Shown here: positions 1 to 6,831 of the stretch, piece after piece
How positions within the stretch are numbered: position 1 is the first letter of the stretch
Layout: each line of letters begins with the position of its first letter
NCBI GenBank assembly: GCA_050486285.1
Contig: JBJHCZ010000016.1
Coordinates: forward strand, 1-64,000
DNA length: 64,000 nucleotides
Reading direction: 5' to 3'
Source: JAITWN01 sp050486285
GTDB taxonomy: Bacteria; Pseudomonadota; Gammaproteobacteria; SZUA-140
Notes under the pieces: model-generated
What the model was told of the DNA's origin: nothing
Databases searched by the model: none
What the model saw: the letters and a program-made list of their open reading frames with translations, nothing else
Program-made: the position numbers and the translations under genes

Positions 1-126
1 ACAACCCGCATCGTAGGCATTCGGCCCTCGGCTACTTGTCACCCATCAACTTCGAGAGGAAACTTTTGACCACTGAAAACAAGGCGGCTTAGGTAGTGAC
101 CCGTCCACTTAAGCGGGTCAAGCCCA
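1..126 (+). mobile_element. Right end of an IS3-family insertion sequence
   Basis: The window begins inside an IS. The 3' end of an OrfB-type transposase runs to a stop at 90-92. It is followed by a segment resembling the terminal inverted repeats of the IS3 family (GTCCACTTAAGCGGGTCAAG, 103-122, then CCCA to 126). IS3-family right ends typically carry a TGTCCACTT-G-rich core and finish in CA, so I place the boundary near 126. The left end and any target duplication lie outside the window, so the exact junction is inferred. Confidence 0.7.
3..92 (+). CDS. IS3-family transposase OrfB, C-terminal fragment (cut by window edge)
   Basis: Frame 3 reads NPHRRHSALGYLSPINFE and then stops with TAG at 90-92 after eleven more residues. 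The RRHSALGYLSP string is the hallmark C-terminus of the DDE (rve) integrase core of IS3/IS150-type OrfB proteins. These proteins catalyse strand transfer of the element. Only 29 residues are visible, and the catalytic DDE residues lie upstream outside the window, so I cannot say whether the element is active. It immediately precedes, in the same frame, the truncated LuxR-type regulator. Confidence 0.85.
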   Translation, partial: NPHRRHSALGYLSPINFERKLLTTENKAA

Positions 127-1130
127 GAAGCTCAATCTCTTATGTCTACAACATCAATCCTGAGGCGATGGCGGCCTATAACACGGTCTACCAGGGCGAG
201 GATCCCTGGTACCGTGAAGCAGTCAAGCGAGGACTGCAGAAGGTCATCGTGACCGGACAGGAACTGCTGCCGACGCGCGAATTCCGTCACACAGGTTTTT
301 ATCAGGATGTCATGGTCCCGTCGGACAGCTACGACAACCTGTCAATCACCCTCGAAGAAGCCGGCGAGGACAACGCCGGGATCATCATCTATCGCTCGAA
401 ATGCCAGCCATTCTTCGGGCAACGGGAAAAGGATCTGCTCGGGGTGCTGGTGCCGCACCTGCGGCGCATGGTGCGCCTGCGGCGACAGTTCGAACAGCAG
501 CACCTCGTCCATGCCCTCAATACCCGGGCGCTCGATCTGCTCGCCTTCGGCGTCGTGCTGCTCGACCAGGAAGGCCACGTCCGCTACGCAAACCGCGCCG
601 CGGACGGCCTGCTGACATCCGGAGACGGTCTCGGCCTCGCCCAGGGCCGCCTCCTGACATGGAGTCAGGCGTGCGGCAAGCGACTCAGCCACGCCATCGC
701 CGACGCGCTCGGCAAGGCAGGCGGCACGCAAGCGCGGGCCGGCGGCGATCTCTGTATCCGTCGGCGCAGCGGGAAGCTCGCCTACGTCGTCCAGGTATTG
801 CCGGTGGTCATGGAAGCCGATGAACTCTCCGTCCTGGTCCCGGGCGGCGATGCCCGTGGCGCGGTCGTCATCGTCACCGATCCCGAGCGGCAGATGAGGC
901 CGGCCGATGCACTCCTCCGGCAGATGTTCGGACTCACCGCCACAGAAGCCGAACTCGCCGCAGCCATCGGCGCCGGCGACACGATCCGCGAGATCGCGGA
1001 GGCCCGGGGCATCTCCGAGGGCACGGCCAGGTGGCATATCAAAAACGTTCAGGCGAAGACCGGTGCACGGCGGATGTCGGAGCTGACGGGGATCGTGGGG
1101 AGGATATCGGGGCGGGTGGATCGGGGGTGA
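96..1130 (+). CDS. LuxR-family transcriptional regulator, N-terminus lost to IS insertion
   Basis: The C-terminal LuxR-type helix-turn-helix is clear at residues about 278-344 (FGLTATEAEL, then EIAEARGISEGTARWHIKNV and KTGARRMSEL). The middle region (about 140-240) looks PAS-like (LLDQEGHVRYANRAADGLL). The apparent GTG start at 96 and the first ten residues lie within the IS terminal repeat. Residues from about 11 on align with residue 64 onward of the intact regulator at 4366-5487 (DPW against DPR, similar spacing), so roughly 60 N-terminal residues are missing. The neighbouring operon of acyltransferases and desaturase suggests it once regulated that cluster. It may be non-functional, or it may be expressed from an IS-derived promoter. 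Confidence 0.8.
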   Translation: MTRPLKRVKPRSSISYVYNINPEAMAAYNTVYQGEDPWYREAVKRGLQKVIVTGQELLPTREFRHTGFYQDVMVPSDSYDNLSITLEEAGEDNAGIIIYRSKCQPFFGQREKDLLGVLVPHLRRMVRLRRQFEQQHLVHALNTRALDLLAFGVVLLDQEGHVRYANRAADGLLTSGDGLGLAQGRLLTWSQACGKRLSHAIADALGKAGGTQARAGGDLCIRRRSGKLAYVVQVLPVVMEADELSVLVPGGDARGAVVIVTDPERQMRPADALLRQMFGLTATEAELAAAIGAGDTIREIAEARGISEGTARWHIKNVQAKTGARRMSELTGIVGRISGRVDRG

Positions 1131-1154
1131 GATTCAATCGTAAATGGGCCCACC

Positions 1155-2084
1155 CTACCCCTCGGTCCTCCTCTTGGCCAACCCTGCCCTTTCCAACCCC
1201 CGCACCACCATCCCCGTAATATCCAGCGCCATTGGCCGGTTTATTGCCGCCGCCGGATGCAAATGGTGATACCCATGCAGCCCGCCACCCAGGGTCAGCA
1301 AGGCAAGCACCACGTTGTCCCGGCTTTCGTCACGGGCGCCATCCGGCTTGCGCCCGTACCGATGCCCGATGGAATTGACGGCCCAGGTCAGGTGGTGAAG
1401 CAGGGTCACCTGAACGAATCCTGCCCAGAGCAGGCAGCGCATGGCCTCCTCTGCGCCGCCGACCAAGTAGCCCGCGAGGGCGGCCACGCCCAGTCCGCTG
1501 GAGGCGTAGAGCCCGTAATGGCGGCTGATGTGAGCGGTCACGGGGTCGGCGAGGATGTCGGGCGCGTAGCGCGCTTCGCTCGATCCATTCCCTTTGAGGA
1601 TCCAGCCGACGTGCGCCCACAGGAGCCCCGACGCGCCACCAGTGGGGCGGTCGTCGATCCAGTAGGGTGAGTGAGGATCATGCGGCTGGTCCGTGAAGCG
1701 GTGATGACGACGGTGGTCGGCGACCCACCGGCTGATGGGGCTTTGCACCGCCCAGCTCGCGAAGAGCGCCAACAGGAGGTGAAGGGTCCTCCCGGTCCGA
1801 AACGAGCGATGGGTGAAATACCGATGCAGGCCCAGCTCGATGCCGAGGAATGTCAGTAGCGCCATCGATACCATGACGATGGCTGTCGCCGGGGTGTAGC
1901 CCAGCCATGGCAGCGAAAGCAGCGCGCAAACGCTCCCGGCCAAGGGGATGAAGACCGAGCAGGCGTTGTGTCGGTGCATCCGGCGATTGGCGGCCTCGTC
2001 TGTGATGATGCCCAGTTGCTGAGAAGCTGTCGCGGGCAAGAGGTCTGCACTCTCGCCACGCGCACTGGAGAGAACGTTGCTCAT
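1155..2084 (-). CDS. Fatty acid desaturase (acyl-CoA delta-9 type)
   Basis: This is an integral-membrane diiron desaturase that would introduce a cis double bond into an acyl chain. Three histidine boxes are visible: HRYFTH (about residues 87-92), HRRHH (124-128) and HGYHH (270-274), plus NSIGH before the third. Hydrophobic pairs (about 43-85, 100-117 and 185-235) fit the four-helix desaturase fold. At 309 residues it is a little short for the family. A GTG start at 2099 is possible. I prefer ATG at 2084 because its codon overlaps the stop of a 17-codon ORF that has a strong ribosome site. It is the last gene of the minus-strand set FeeM-like, FeeM-like, diiron oxidase-like, desaturase, which suggests it modifies the acyl chain made or used by that pathway. 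Confidence 0.88.
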   Translation of the reverse strand: MSNVLSSARGESADLLPATASQQLGIITDEAANRRMHRHNACSVFIPLAGSVCALLSLPWLGYTPATAIVMVSMALLTFLGIELGLHRYFTHRSFRTGRTLHLLLALFASWAVQSPISRWVADHRRHHRFTDQPHDPHSPYWIDDRPTGGASGLLWAHVGWILKGNGSSEARYAPDILADPVTAHISRHYGLYASSGLGVAALAGYLVGGAEEAMRCLLWAGFVQVTLLHHLTWAVNSIGHRYGRKPDGARDESRDNVVLALLTLGGGLHGYHHLHPAAAINRPMALDITGMVVRGLERAGLAKRRTEG

Positions 2085-2134
2085 GCCGTACCGCGCCACA
2101 CCAGGCGTATGCGCCGTCGCAATTTGTCCTGCAC
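2081..2134 (-). CDS. Possible 17-codon leader ORF coupled to the desaturase
   Basis: A GTG codon at 2134 stands 8 bases after a strong Shine-Dalgarno (GGAGGAG). It opens a short frame encoding MQDKLRRRIRLVWRGTA. The frame's TGA overlaps the desaturase ATG (ATGA). The desaturase start itself lacks a good ribosome site, so translation could reach it by re-initiation. The peptide is basic and matches nothing I recognise. It could equally be an upstream relic of the desaturase reading frame. Confidence 0.35.
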   Translation of the reverse strand: MQDKLRRRIRLVWRGTA

Positions 2135-2150
2135 TCGCTCTACTCCTCCG

Positions 2151-2792
2151 TCATCCATTCAGCGCGTTATCCAGCATCCCGCAGTACAGGTCTTCGGCCT
2201 CGCGCGCCATGTAGAGGAATGCCGCGCGGTCCTCGGCGCTGCGGACGTTCTCGCTGATCACCGTGAACAGGTCCTCGGAATGGTGCGTGTCCGCCTCGCC
2301 GTGGCCGCCGAGGAAGTAGATCCCCTTGCCGTTCAGTTGCAGCGCCTGATCGACCGCCTGGGCGATCCGGCCGCCGATCTTGCCGCCGAGGGATTCCAGC
2401 ACGAACATCCAGCCGAAGAGGCCGACCGGGTTGGCATGGGCGGCGTAGTAGTACTCGAGCCCGATCATGCGGGCGCACGGCGACGAGGGGACGATGGCCC
2501 GGATGTCGCCCGGGCTCATGCCAAGGTCGGCGAGGTCGGAGGCCGCCCACTGGTCGTGCCCCAGTTCCTCTCCCGCGTGGCGGAAGAGGTATTCCGCGAG
2601 CGGCGGATGCGTCAGGACCAGGCGAGTGCCGGCCAGCGCGATCACCTGCGCGCTATGCAGGGCGTAGCAGTAGACGTCGGACATGTAGGCGCGGTACTGG
2701 TCGCGGGTAATGTTGCCTTGGGTGAGCCGTTGCACGATCTGGGTTGACATGATCCGACCGCTCACCTGCTCCTGCATTGCGCGTAGTTCCAT
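2151..2792 (-). CDS. Heme-oxygenase-like diiron oxidase family protein (iron-containing redox enzyme)
   Basis: This 213-residue all-helical protein belongs to the TenA/heme-oxygenase-like superfamily, probably the iron-containing redox group that includes UndA- and BesC-type diiron oxidases. Candidate metal ligands follow the family order: E76-x-x-H79 in EELGHD, E133 in FVLESLGG, and H170/H171 with D174 in THHSED. Members oxidise fatty acids, amino acids or other small molecules with O2; the substrate here is unknown. The start ATG has a good ribosome site (GAGGAG, 7 bases upstream) and lies 9 bases after the stop of the second FeeM-like gene. It therefore belongs to the same operon and may tailor the acyl product. 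Confidence 0.78.
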   Translation of the reverse strand: MELRAMQEQVSGRIMSTQIVQRLTQGNITRDQYRAYMSDVYCYALHSAQVIALAGTRLVLTHPPLAEYLFRHAGEELGHDQWAASDLADLGMSPGDIRAIVPSSPCARMIGLEYYYAAHANPVGLFGWMFVLESLGGKIGGRIAQAVDQALQLNGKGIYFLGGHGEADTHHSEDLFTVISENVRSAEDRAAFLYMAREAEDLYCGMLDNALNG

Positions 2793-2801
2793 GGGGTCTC
2801 C

Positions 2802-3496
2802 TCAAGTATCGAATATCAATCGGGGATGCTCGATGTCGAACATCTGCGCACAGAGCGGGTTTCCCAGCTCACGCCATCGCCGCTCCGCCGTTGCGACCGG
2901 CAGGACCATGGTGACGTGCAGTGCGCCGCGGGCGAACGGATGGTGAAACCATCCCTCCTCTCCCAAGTCTTCGTAGTGCATGAATTTGTAGATGTGGAAT
3001 GCCCATGGCGGACTTGCGATGACCATTGCGCCGATGCCCTGTTGCAGGCACCAAAGCCAGGCAGCCTTTGCCATGCCGAACACGGCATCGGTCGCGCGTG
3101 GGCCCTTGAGGACGCTGAGACGGCCGATCTGTGCCGGCGGGCAATGCTCGGGCTTGAGCAGGCATTCGATTGGCACGAATGCACCGAGTTCAAGGTTCCC
3201 CCCCCCCCCGCGCGGCCATCCTGGATGCGCATGGTCGCGAGCGGACGCCCGTTGTCGTCCCAGGCGATCAGGACGCGGTTGGAGGGATCACGGTCGATCG
3301 CGTCGACCCATTCGATGGCGGCCGACTGGTCGGTGGAGAATCGGGAGTAGCCTTTCTCGCGTAGAGAGGCCACCAGGACGAGGTCTACCTCGGAAGAGGC
3401 TCGGGTGACGGTGATGCCGTCGAGATTGACTTGCGCGTAACGGCTGACGCGTGCCGCATTGTCCTTCTTCAAGATCGAGCCAGCGTTCACTTTCAT
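2802..3496 (-). pseudogene. FeeM/autoinducer-synthase-like N-acyltransferase, frameshifted at a poly-G tract
   Basis: This is a second copy of the gene at 3529-4206. The N-terminal half starts at ATG 3496 (MKVNAGSILKK) and reads in frame to RIQDGRAGGGG. It then leaves frame inside a run of 12 G on the coding strand (3198-3209). The C-terminal half continues in another frame (NLELGAFVPIECLL, QIGRLSVLKGP, AWLWC, ASPPW, GALHVTMVLPVA) to TGA at 2802. Every segment aligns with the neighbour (NLELQRFVPLDSLL, VSRLSVIRDP, VWLWC, ASPPW, GALHVSMKIPVA). Removing one G, or adding two, restores a protein of about 230 residues. It may be a pseudogene, an ON/OFF phase-variable gene or a base-calling error. 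GNAT-fold acyl transfer from acyl-ACP or acyl-CoA to an amino acid is the family role. Confidence 0.75.
3198..3209. repeat. Homopolymer of 12 C (poly-G on the coding strand)
   Basis: Twelve consecutive C lie exactly where the second FeeM-like gene changes frame. The paralogue has only two residues (IS) at the matching place, so the tract looks expanded. Such tracts mutate by slipped-strand mispairing and are also prone to sequencing error. Confidence 0.95.
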
Positions 3497-3528
3497 ACTT
3501 GCGGTCCAGCGCTCGCGCTTCGACAGGG

Positions 3529-4206
3529 TTACACGACAAGGTCCGGGTGGACCACAGCATTGAACTGGTGCGACAAAGGATGTCCGCAGACCGGCCACTC
3601 CATGAGCGGTCGAGCCACTGGGATCTTCATCGAAACGTGAAGCGCTCCCCCGGCAAAATCATGCCTGAACTGACCCAACGGTCCACAGTCATCGAACAAA
3701 AGGTAGTCGTAGACCGCCCTGACCCACGGAGGGCTGGCCATGACGATCGTAGTTACGTCCTCCTTCACACACCAAAGCCACACCGCCTTGAACAAGGCAA
3801 TCATCGCACTTGATGCCTCCGGGTCTCGGATAACGCTGAGCCGTGAAACCTGTACTACCGGCCTTTCCTGGAGAGACAAGAGCGAATCAAGCGGGACAAA
3901 TCTTTGGAGCTCGAGGTTCGATATACGCCCATCCTGTAACCGTATGGTCCCAATCGCCCTGTCCAATGCGTCATAGGCTACCAGCGAGAACACCCCCGGC
4001 GACCGATCGAAGTCATCGATCCAGCTCGCCGGCGGCTGATCCGCGACGCGCGAGAAACCCGCCTCCCTCAGTCTCGCCACCAGCGCGAAGTCCGCCTCGG
4101 TCTGCGCACGCCGCACGCGGATCCCAGCCAGATCCACCGCCGCATACCGCCTGAGCCTCGCCTCGCTCAGACGCTCGCTGGACTTCGGATTGACTGCCTC
4201 GTTCAT
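3529..4206 (-). CDS. FeeM-like N-acyl amino acid synthase / autoinducer-synthase-like GNAT protein
   Basis: This 225-residue protein resembles the FeeM / LuxI-like branch of GNAT acyltransferases, which move an acyl chain from a carrier to an amino acid or homoserine lactone. Visible family-like features are VRRAQTEADFALVARLR near residue 34, the W-x-D-x-FD segment (WIDDFDRS), IGTIRLQDGR, QVSRLSVIRD, a helix with VWLWC, ASPPW, and a C-terminal GALHVSMKIPV strand. The Glu of the usual E-x-S-R motif is Gln here. A GTG at 4209 precedes the preferred ATG at 4206. It is the first gene of the minus-strand operon and is divergent from an intact LuxR-type gene, a layout reminiscent of luxI/luxR. The exact substrate is unknown, and a generic acetyltransferase remains possible. 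Confidence 0.72.
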   Translation of the reverse strand: MNEAVNPKSSERLSEARLRRYAAVDLAGIRVRRAQTEADFALVARLREAGFSRVADQPPASWIDDFDRSPGVFSLVAYDALDRAIGTIRLQDGRISNLELQRFVPLDSLLSLQERPVVQVSRLSVIRDPEASSAMIALFKAVWLWCVKEDVTTIVMASPPWVRAVYDYLLFDDCGPLGQFRHDFAGGALHVSMKIPVARPLMEWPVCGHPLSHQFNAVVHPDLVV

Positions 4207-4281
4207 CACTGCCTCTGGCGATAGCGCCGCTATTCGGTGAGTGCCTCGTTCAGTCAGTCTAAATTGTCAAAATATGCCGAA

Positions 4282-4301
4282 CATCATCCAAATGGATGAT
4301 G
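4282..4301. promoter_or_regulatory. Inverted repeat (candidate operator) between feeM-like and luxR-like genes
   Basis: CATCATCC-AAAT-GGATGATG has perfect 8-base arms around a 4-base spacer. It lies in the 159-bp divergent intergenic region, one base before a second palindrome. It is suitably placed for a LuxR-type dimer to control either promoter. Confidence 0.55.
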
Positions 4302-4302
4302 C

Positions 4303-4320
4303 CGTCGGGATATCCCGACG
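4303..4320. promoter_or_regulatory. Perfect 18-bp palindrome, candidate lux-box-like operator
   Basis: CGTCGGGATATCCCGACG is a perfect palindrome 46 bases upstream of the LuxR-type start codon and about 100 bases upstream of the first acyltransferase. Its length and symmetry match binding sites of LuxR-type regulators, though the sequence is not the classic lux box. Regulation by the adjacent LuxR protein is inferred from position. Confidence 0.6.
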
Positions 4321-4365
4321 AGATAATCCGGACTGGCATTTGCCTCATGGCCTTGGGGGGAGGAT

Positions 4366-5487
4366 ATGGCTTCGCGGCCGGGACCGGGTTTGACCGCGAT
4401 AACCAACAGGGACGATTCACTGATCCTGGACCGCCTCTACGAGGCGGCTGCCGATGACGATGACTGGGTTGTCTTTCTCGACGACCTGTCCAAGCTATTC
4501 TCTTGCCCGGGCGGGCAATTCCTTTGCTATGACAACCTCGGGAAGCGGCTGGTCAGTTCGTTCTTCTCCAGCGGCATTGCCAGGGAGATGCATGAGCGTT
4601 ACGCCGAGGTCTGGCTGACGCGTGATCCTCGTCTGCGCCCTGATCGCGACAGTCACCCGATGCAATGGAATCATCTGCAGGCGGACGCGCATGGCGGCGC
4701 GACCATGGCGGACTGCTTCTATCATGGCTTCCTGTCACCGGCAGGAATCAGCCACATGATCACCTTGCGTGCCGATGGAGATGATGGCGTCCTGGCGATG
4801 CTGACGCTGTTTCATGGCATCGGTCAGACGCCGCTCGGGGTAGTGGAATCGGCCTGCCTCGAACGATTGCGCCCGCATCTCCTGCGCGCGATGCGCCTGC
4901 ACATCCGCTACCGGCAATCGCAGCGACAGACCATGTTATTGACACAGGCACTCGACAGCCTGGACTACCCCGTGATGATCGCGGAACCCTCGGGACGACT
5001 CGTCTACCGCAACCGTGAGGCGGAAGGCTGGCTCGCAAAGAGTCCGTACTTCCTGCTGCGCGAGGGTCAGTTGACCGCCCGGGATATGGACATGCAGTGC
5101 CGATTTAAAATCGCACTGCGCGAACAGCGGCGCGTCCTGTTGCCGCTACGCTGCCCGAACGGGGGATGGGCGCAACAGTTGGTCATTCTGCCGATGTCAG
5201 CCGGCAGGGAGCCTTCGGTTTCCCTCGTGGTTGCCGTCGATCCCGGCGCCCAGCTCTGCCTGTCGATGGAAGACGTCCAGTTGCTGTTCGGCCTGACCAA
5301 CGCATCGGCCCGTGTCGCCCTCGGGTTGTCGGAAGGTCGCAGCCTGAGCGAGATCGCCCGCGACAACCAGGTCTCGGTCAACACCATTCGCACCCAGGTC
5401 AAGCAGATCATGGACCGGACCGGCGCCCGCCGCCAGGCGGATCTGGTGAGGCTGGTCCGGGCGTTGCCGCGGTTGCGGTGGCCATAG
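4366..5487 (+). CDS. LuxR-family transcriptional regulator (PAS-like sensory domain)
   Basis: This 373-residue protein is a paralogue of the truncated regulator at 96-1130. The C-terminal LuxR helix-turn-helix spans about 308-373 (FGLTNASARVALGLSEG, EIARDNQVSVNTIRTQVKQI, RTGARRQADL). Residues about 190-240 contain a PAS-like stretch (LDYPVMIAEPSGRLVYRNREA). No LuxR autoinducer-binding domain signature is evident, so the ligand is unknown. The ATG has a very strong ribosome site (GGGGGGAGGAT). It is divergent from the FeeM-like operon, with two palindromes between, which points to local control and possible autoregulation. Confidence 0.85.
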   Translation: MASRPGPGLTAITNRDDSLILDRLYEAAADDDDWVVFLDDLSKLFSCPGGQFLCYDNLGKRLVSSFFSSGIAREMHERYAEVWLTRDPRLRPDRDSHPMQWNHLQADAHGGATMADCFYHGFLSPAGISHMITLRADGDDGVLAMLTLFHGIGQTPLGVVESACLERLRPHLLRAMRLHIRYRQSQRQTMLLTQALDSLDYPVMIAEPSGRLVYRNREAEGWLAKSPYFLLREGQLTARDMDMQCRFKIALREQRRVLLPLRCPNGGWAQQLVILPMSAGREPSVSLVVAVDPGAQLCLSMEDVQLLFGLTNASARVALGLSEGRSLSEIARDNQVSVNTIRTQVKQIMDRTGARRQADLVRLVRALPRLRWP

Positions 5488-5510
5488 CGCGGGGACTTGC
5501 CGGCACCGGG

Positions 5511-6089
5511 TTAGCCCTGCGCGATCAGCGGCGCGCCGAACAACCATTCATGCAGGAAAAACAGAAAGGCGGTATGCACCGCGAGCCCGGCCAGTACGGC
5601 GATGACGTCATTGGCCTTTGTGGCCGGGACGCCGAACATCGGTTTCAATGTACGTCGCGCCAGCGACACCCGCATCGCGATCCCCCACGCGAGGAAGGCC
5701 CCGAACACCAGCACGTCCGCGAGCATGCCGTTCGCGAGCAGGTGCGCCGCCGACCACAGGATCACGGCGAGCAGCATCGGGTGTTTCGTCGCCGACTGGA
5801 TGCGGCCCGGCAGATAGGCGGCGAAGACCAGCGGGAACACCGGCAGCATCATCAGCATCACGATCTGTTGCAGGCCGGCGGTCGGCCGGTACAGCCGGAC
5901 CGGGTCCGCGGCCGCAAGGCCGTAGCCCCAGACGATCAGCGCAAGACCGAGGATCGAAGCCAATGAATAGACGATCTTCCACGGAAGCGCGCCGACCCGC
6001 GCCGCGAGGCGGTCGCGCCACGGGCGGCTGATCAGCGAGATCGAATGGACGCCGAAGAAGATCACAAGACCCAGTAAAAGAATCGTCAC
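5511..6089 (-). CDS. NnrU family membrane protein
   Basis: This is a 192-residue polytopic inner-membrane protein with about five or six hydrophobic segments (ILLLGLVIFFGVHSISL, IVYSLASILGLALIVWGY, QQIVMLMMLPVFPLVFAAYL, LLAVILWSAAHLLANG, VIAVLAGLAVHTAFLFFL). The family signatures FFGVHS and the TKHPMLLAVILWSAAHLLANG stretch identify NnrU, first linked to nitrite and nitric oxide respiration and related to the NnrU/isoprenoid methyltransferase-like group. No denitrification genes are visible nearby, so its role here is uncertain. I chose the GTG at 6089 because the upstream extension is out-of-family and overlaps the Sel1 gene. A ribosome-site-like GAAGGG precedes it. Confidence 0.8.
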   Translation of the reverse strand: MTILLLGLVIFFGVHSISLISRPWRDRLAARVGALPWKIVYSLASILGLALIVWGYGLAAADPVRLYRPTAGLQQIVMLMMLPVFPLVFAAYLPGRIQSATKHPMLLAVILWSAAHLLANGMLADVLVFGAFLAWGIAMRVSLARRTLKPMFGVPATKANDVIAVLAGLAVHTAFLFFLHEWLFGAPLIAQG

Positions 6090-6100
6090 GAGCGCGCCCT

Positions 6101-6721
6101 TCAGATCTCGATGCGCGGCTCTTTCCGCTTGCGCTCCGACGTCTCGCGCCAGCGCTCGCTGCGTTCCCGCGCCGCGCGCAGTTCTTCGGCCGACATCAGC
6201 GCGGTCAGCGCGTCGCGCGCCTGCGCCGCGGCCTCGCTGCCCTCGACGCCGCTGCCGGCGGCGAGATCGAGCCACATCCAGCCTTCGACGCGATCGGTAG
6301 CGATGCCGTCGCCCTGCGAGCGCGCGAGCCCGTATTTGTACTGCGCCTCGGGATAGCCGTTGTCGGCGGCGCGGGCATACCAGCGCAGCGCCTCGTCGCG
6401 GTCGGGCGCGACGCCCTGTCCCGCGGAGAGCATCTCGGCGACATTGAACTGCGCGCGGGGATTGCCGGACTCGGCGGCCTTGCGGTACCAGCGATAGGCC
6501 CTGACCGGATCCCTGGGCGTGCCGAGGCCGTTGTCGTGCATGAGGCCGAGCAGCAACTGCGCCTGATCGTCGCCGGCATCGGCGCGGACCTGGAATTCCT
6601 GCAGCGCGGTCGCATAGTCGCCGCTGTTATAGGCCTCGATGCCGCGGTCGAGATCGGCGCCGGCCGCGGCTACGAATCCAAAGAGCAGGCACAACATCGT
6701 CAGCAGGGGTCGTGCGGTCAT
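6101..6721 (-). CDS. Sel1-repeat secreted protein
   Basis: This 206-residue protein has an N-terminal signal peptide (TARPLLTMLCLLFGFVAAAGA). Tandem Sel1-like TPR repeats follow from about residue 25 (DYATALQEFQVRADAGDDQAQLLLG, PVRAYRWYRKAAESGNPRAQFN, DEALRWYARAADNGYPEAQYKYG). A charged C-terminus ends it. Sel1 repeats mediate protein contacts, often in the periplasm or envelope. I chose ATG 6721 because the signal peptide begins there. It sits 11 bases upstream of the nnrU-like start in the same direction, and is divergent from the ABC exporter gene. The specific partner is unknown. Confidence 0.8.
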   Translation of the reverse strand: MTARPLLTMLCLLFGFVAAAGADLDRGIEAYNSGDYATALQEFQVRADAGDDQAQLLLGLMHDNGLGTPRDPVRAYRWYRKAAESGNPRAQFNVAEMLSAGQGVAPDRDEALRWYARAADNGYPEAQYKYGLARSQGDGIATDRVEGWMWLDLAAGSGVEGSEAAAQARDALTALMSAEELRAARERSERWRETSERKRKEPRIEI

Positions 6722-6831
6722 GACGCCTCGCGCAGGGTGACGGGAACGGTCCGGGCCGTGAACGACGGCGCGGTTTCCTCCATAATGCCGGTCACGCCCA
6801 CCCGGCACAACAACCCCGCGGGACCCCGACC

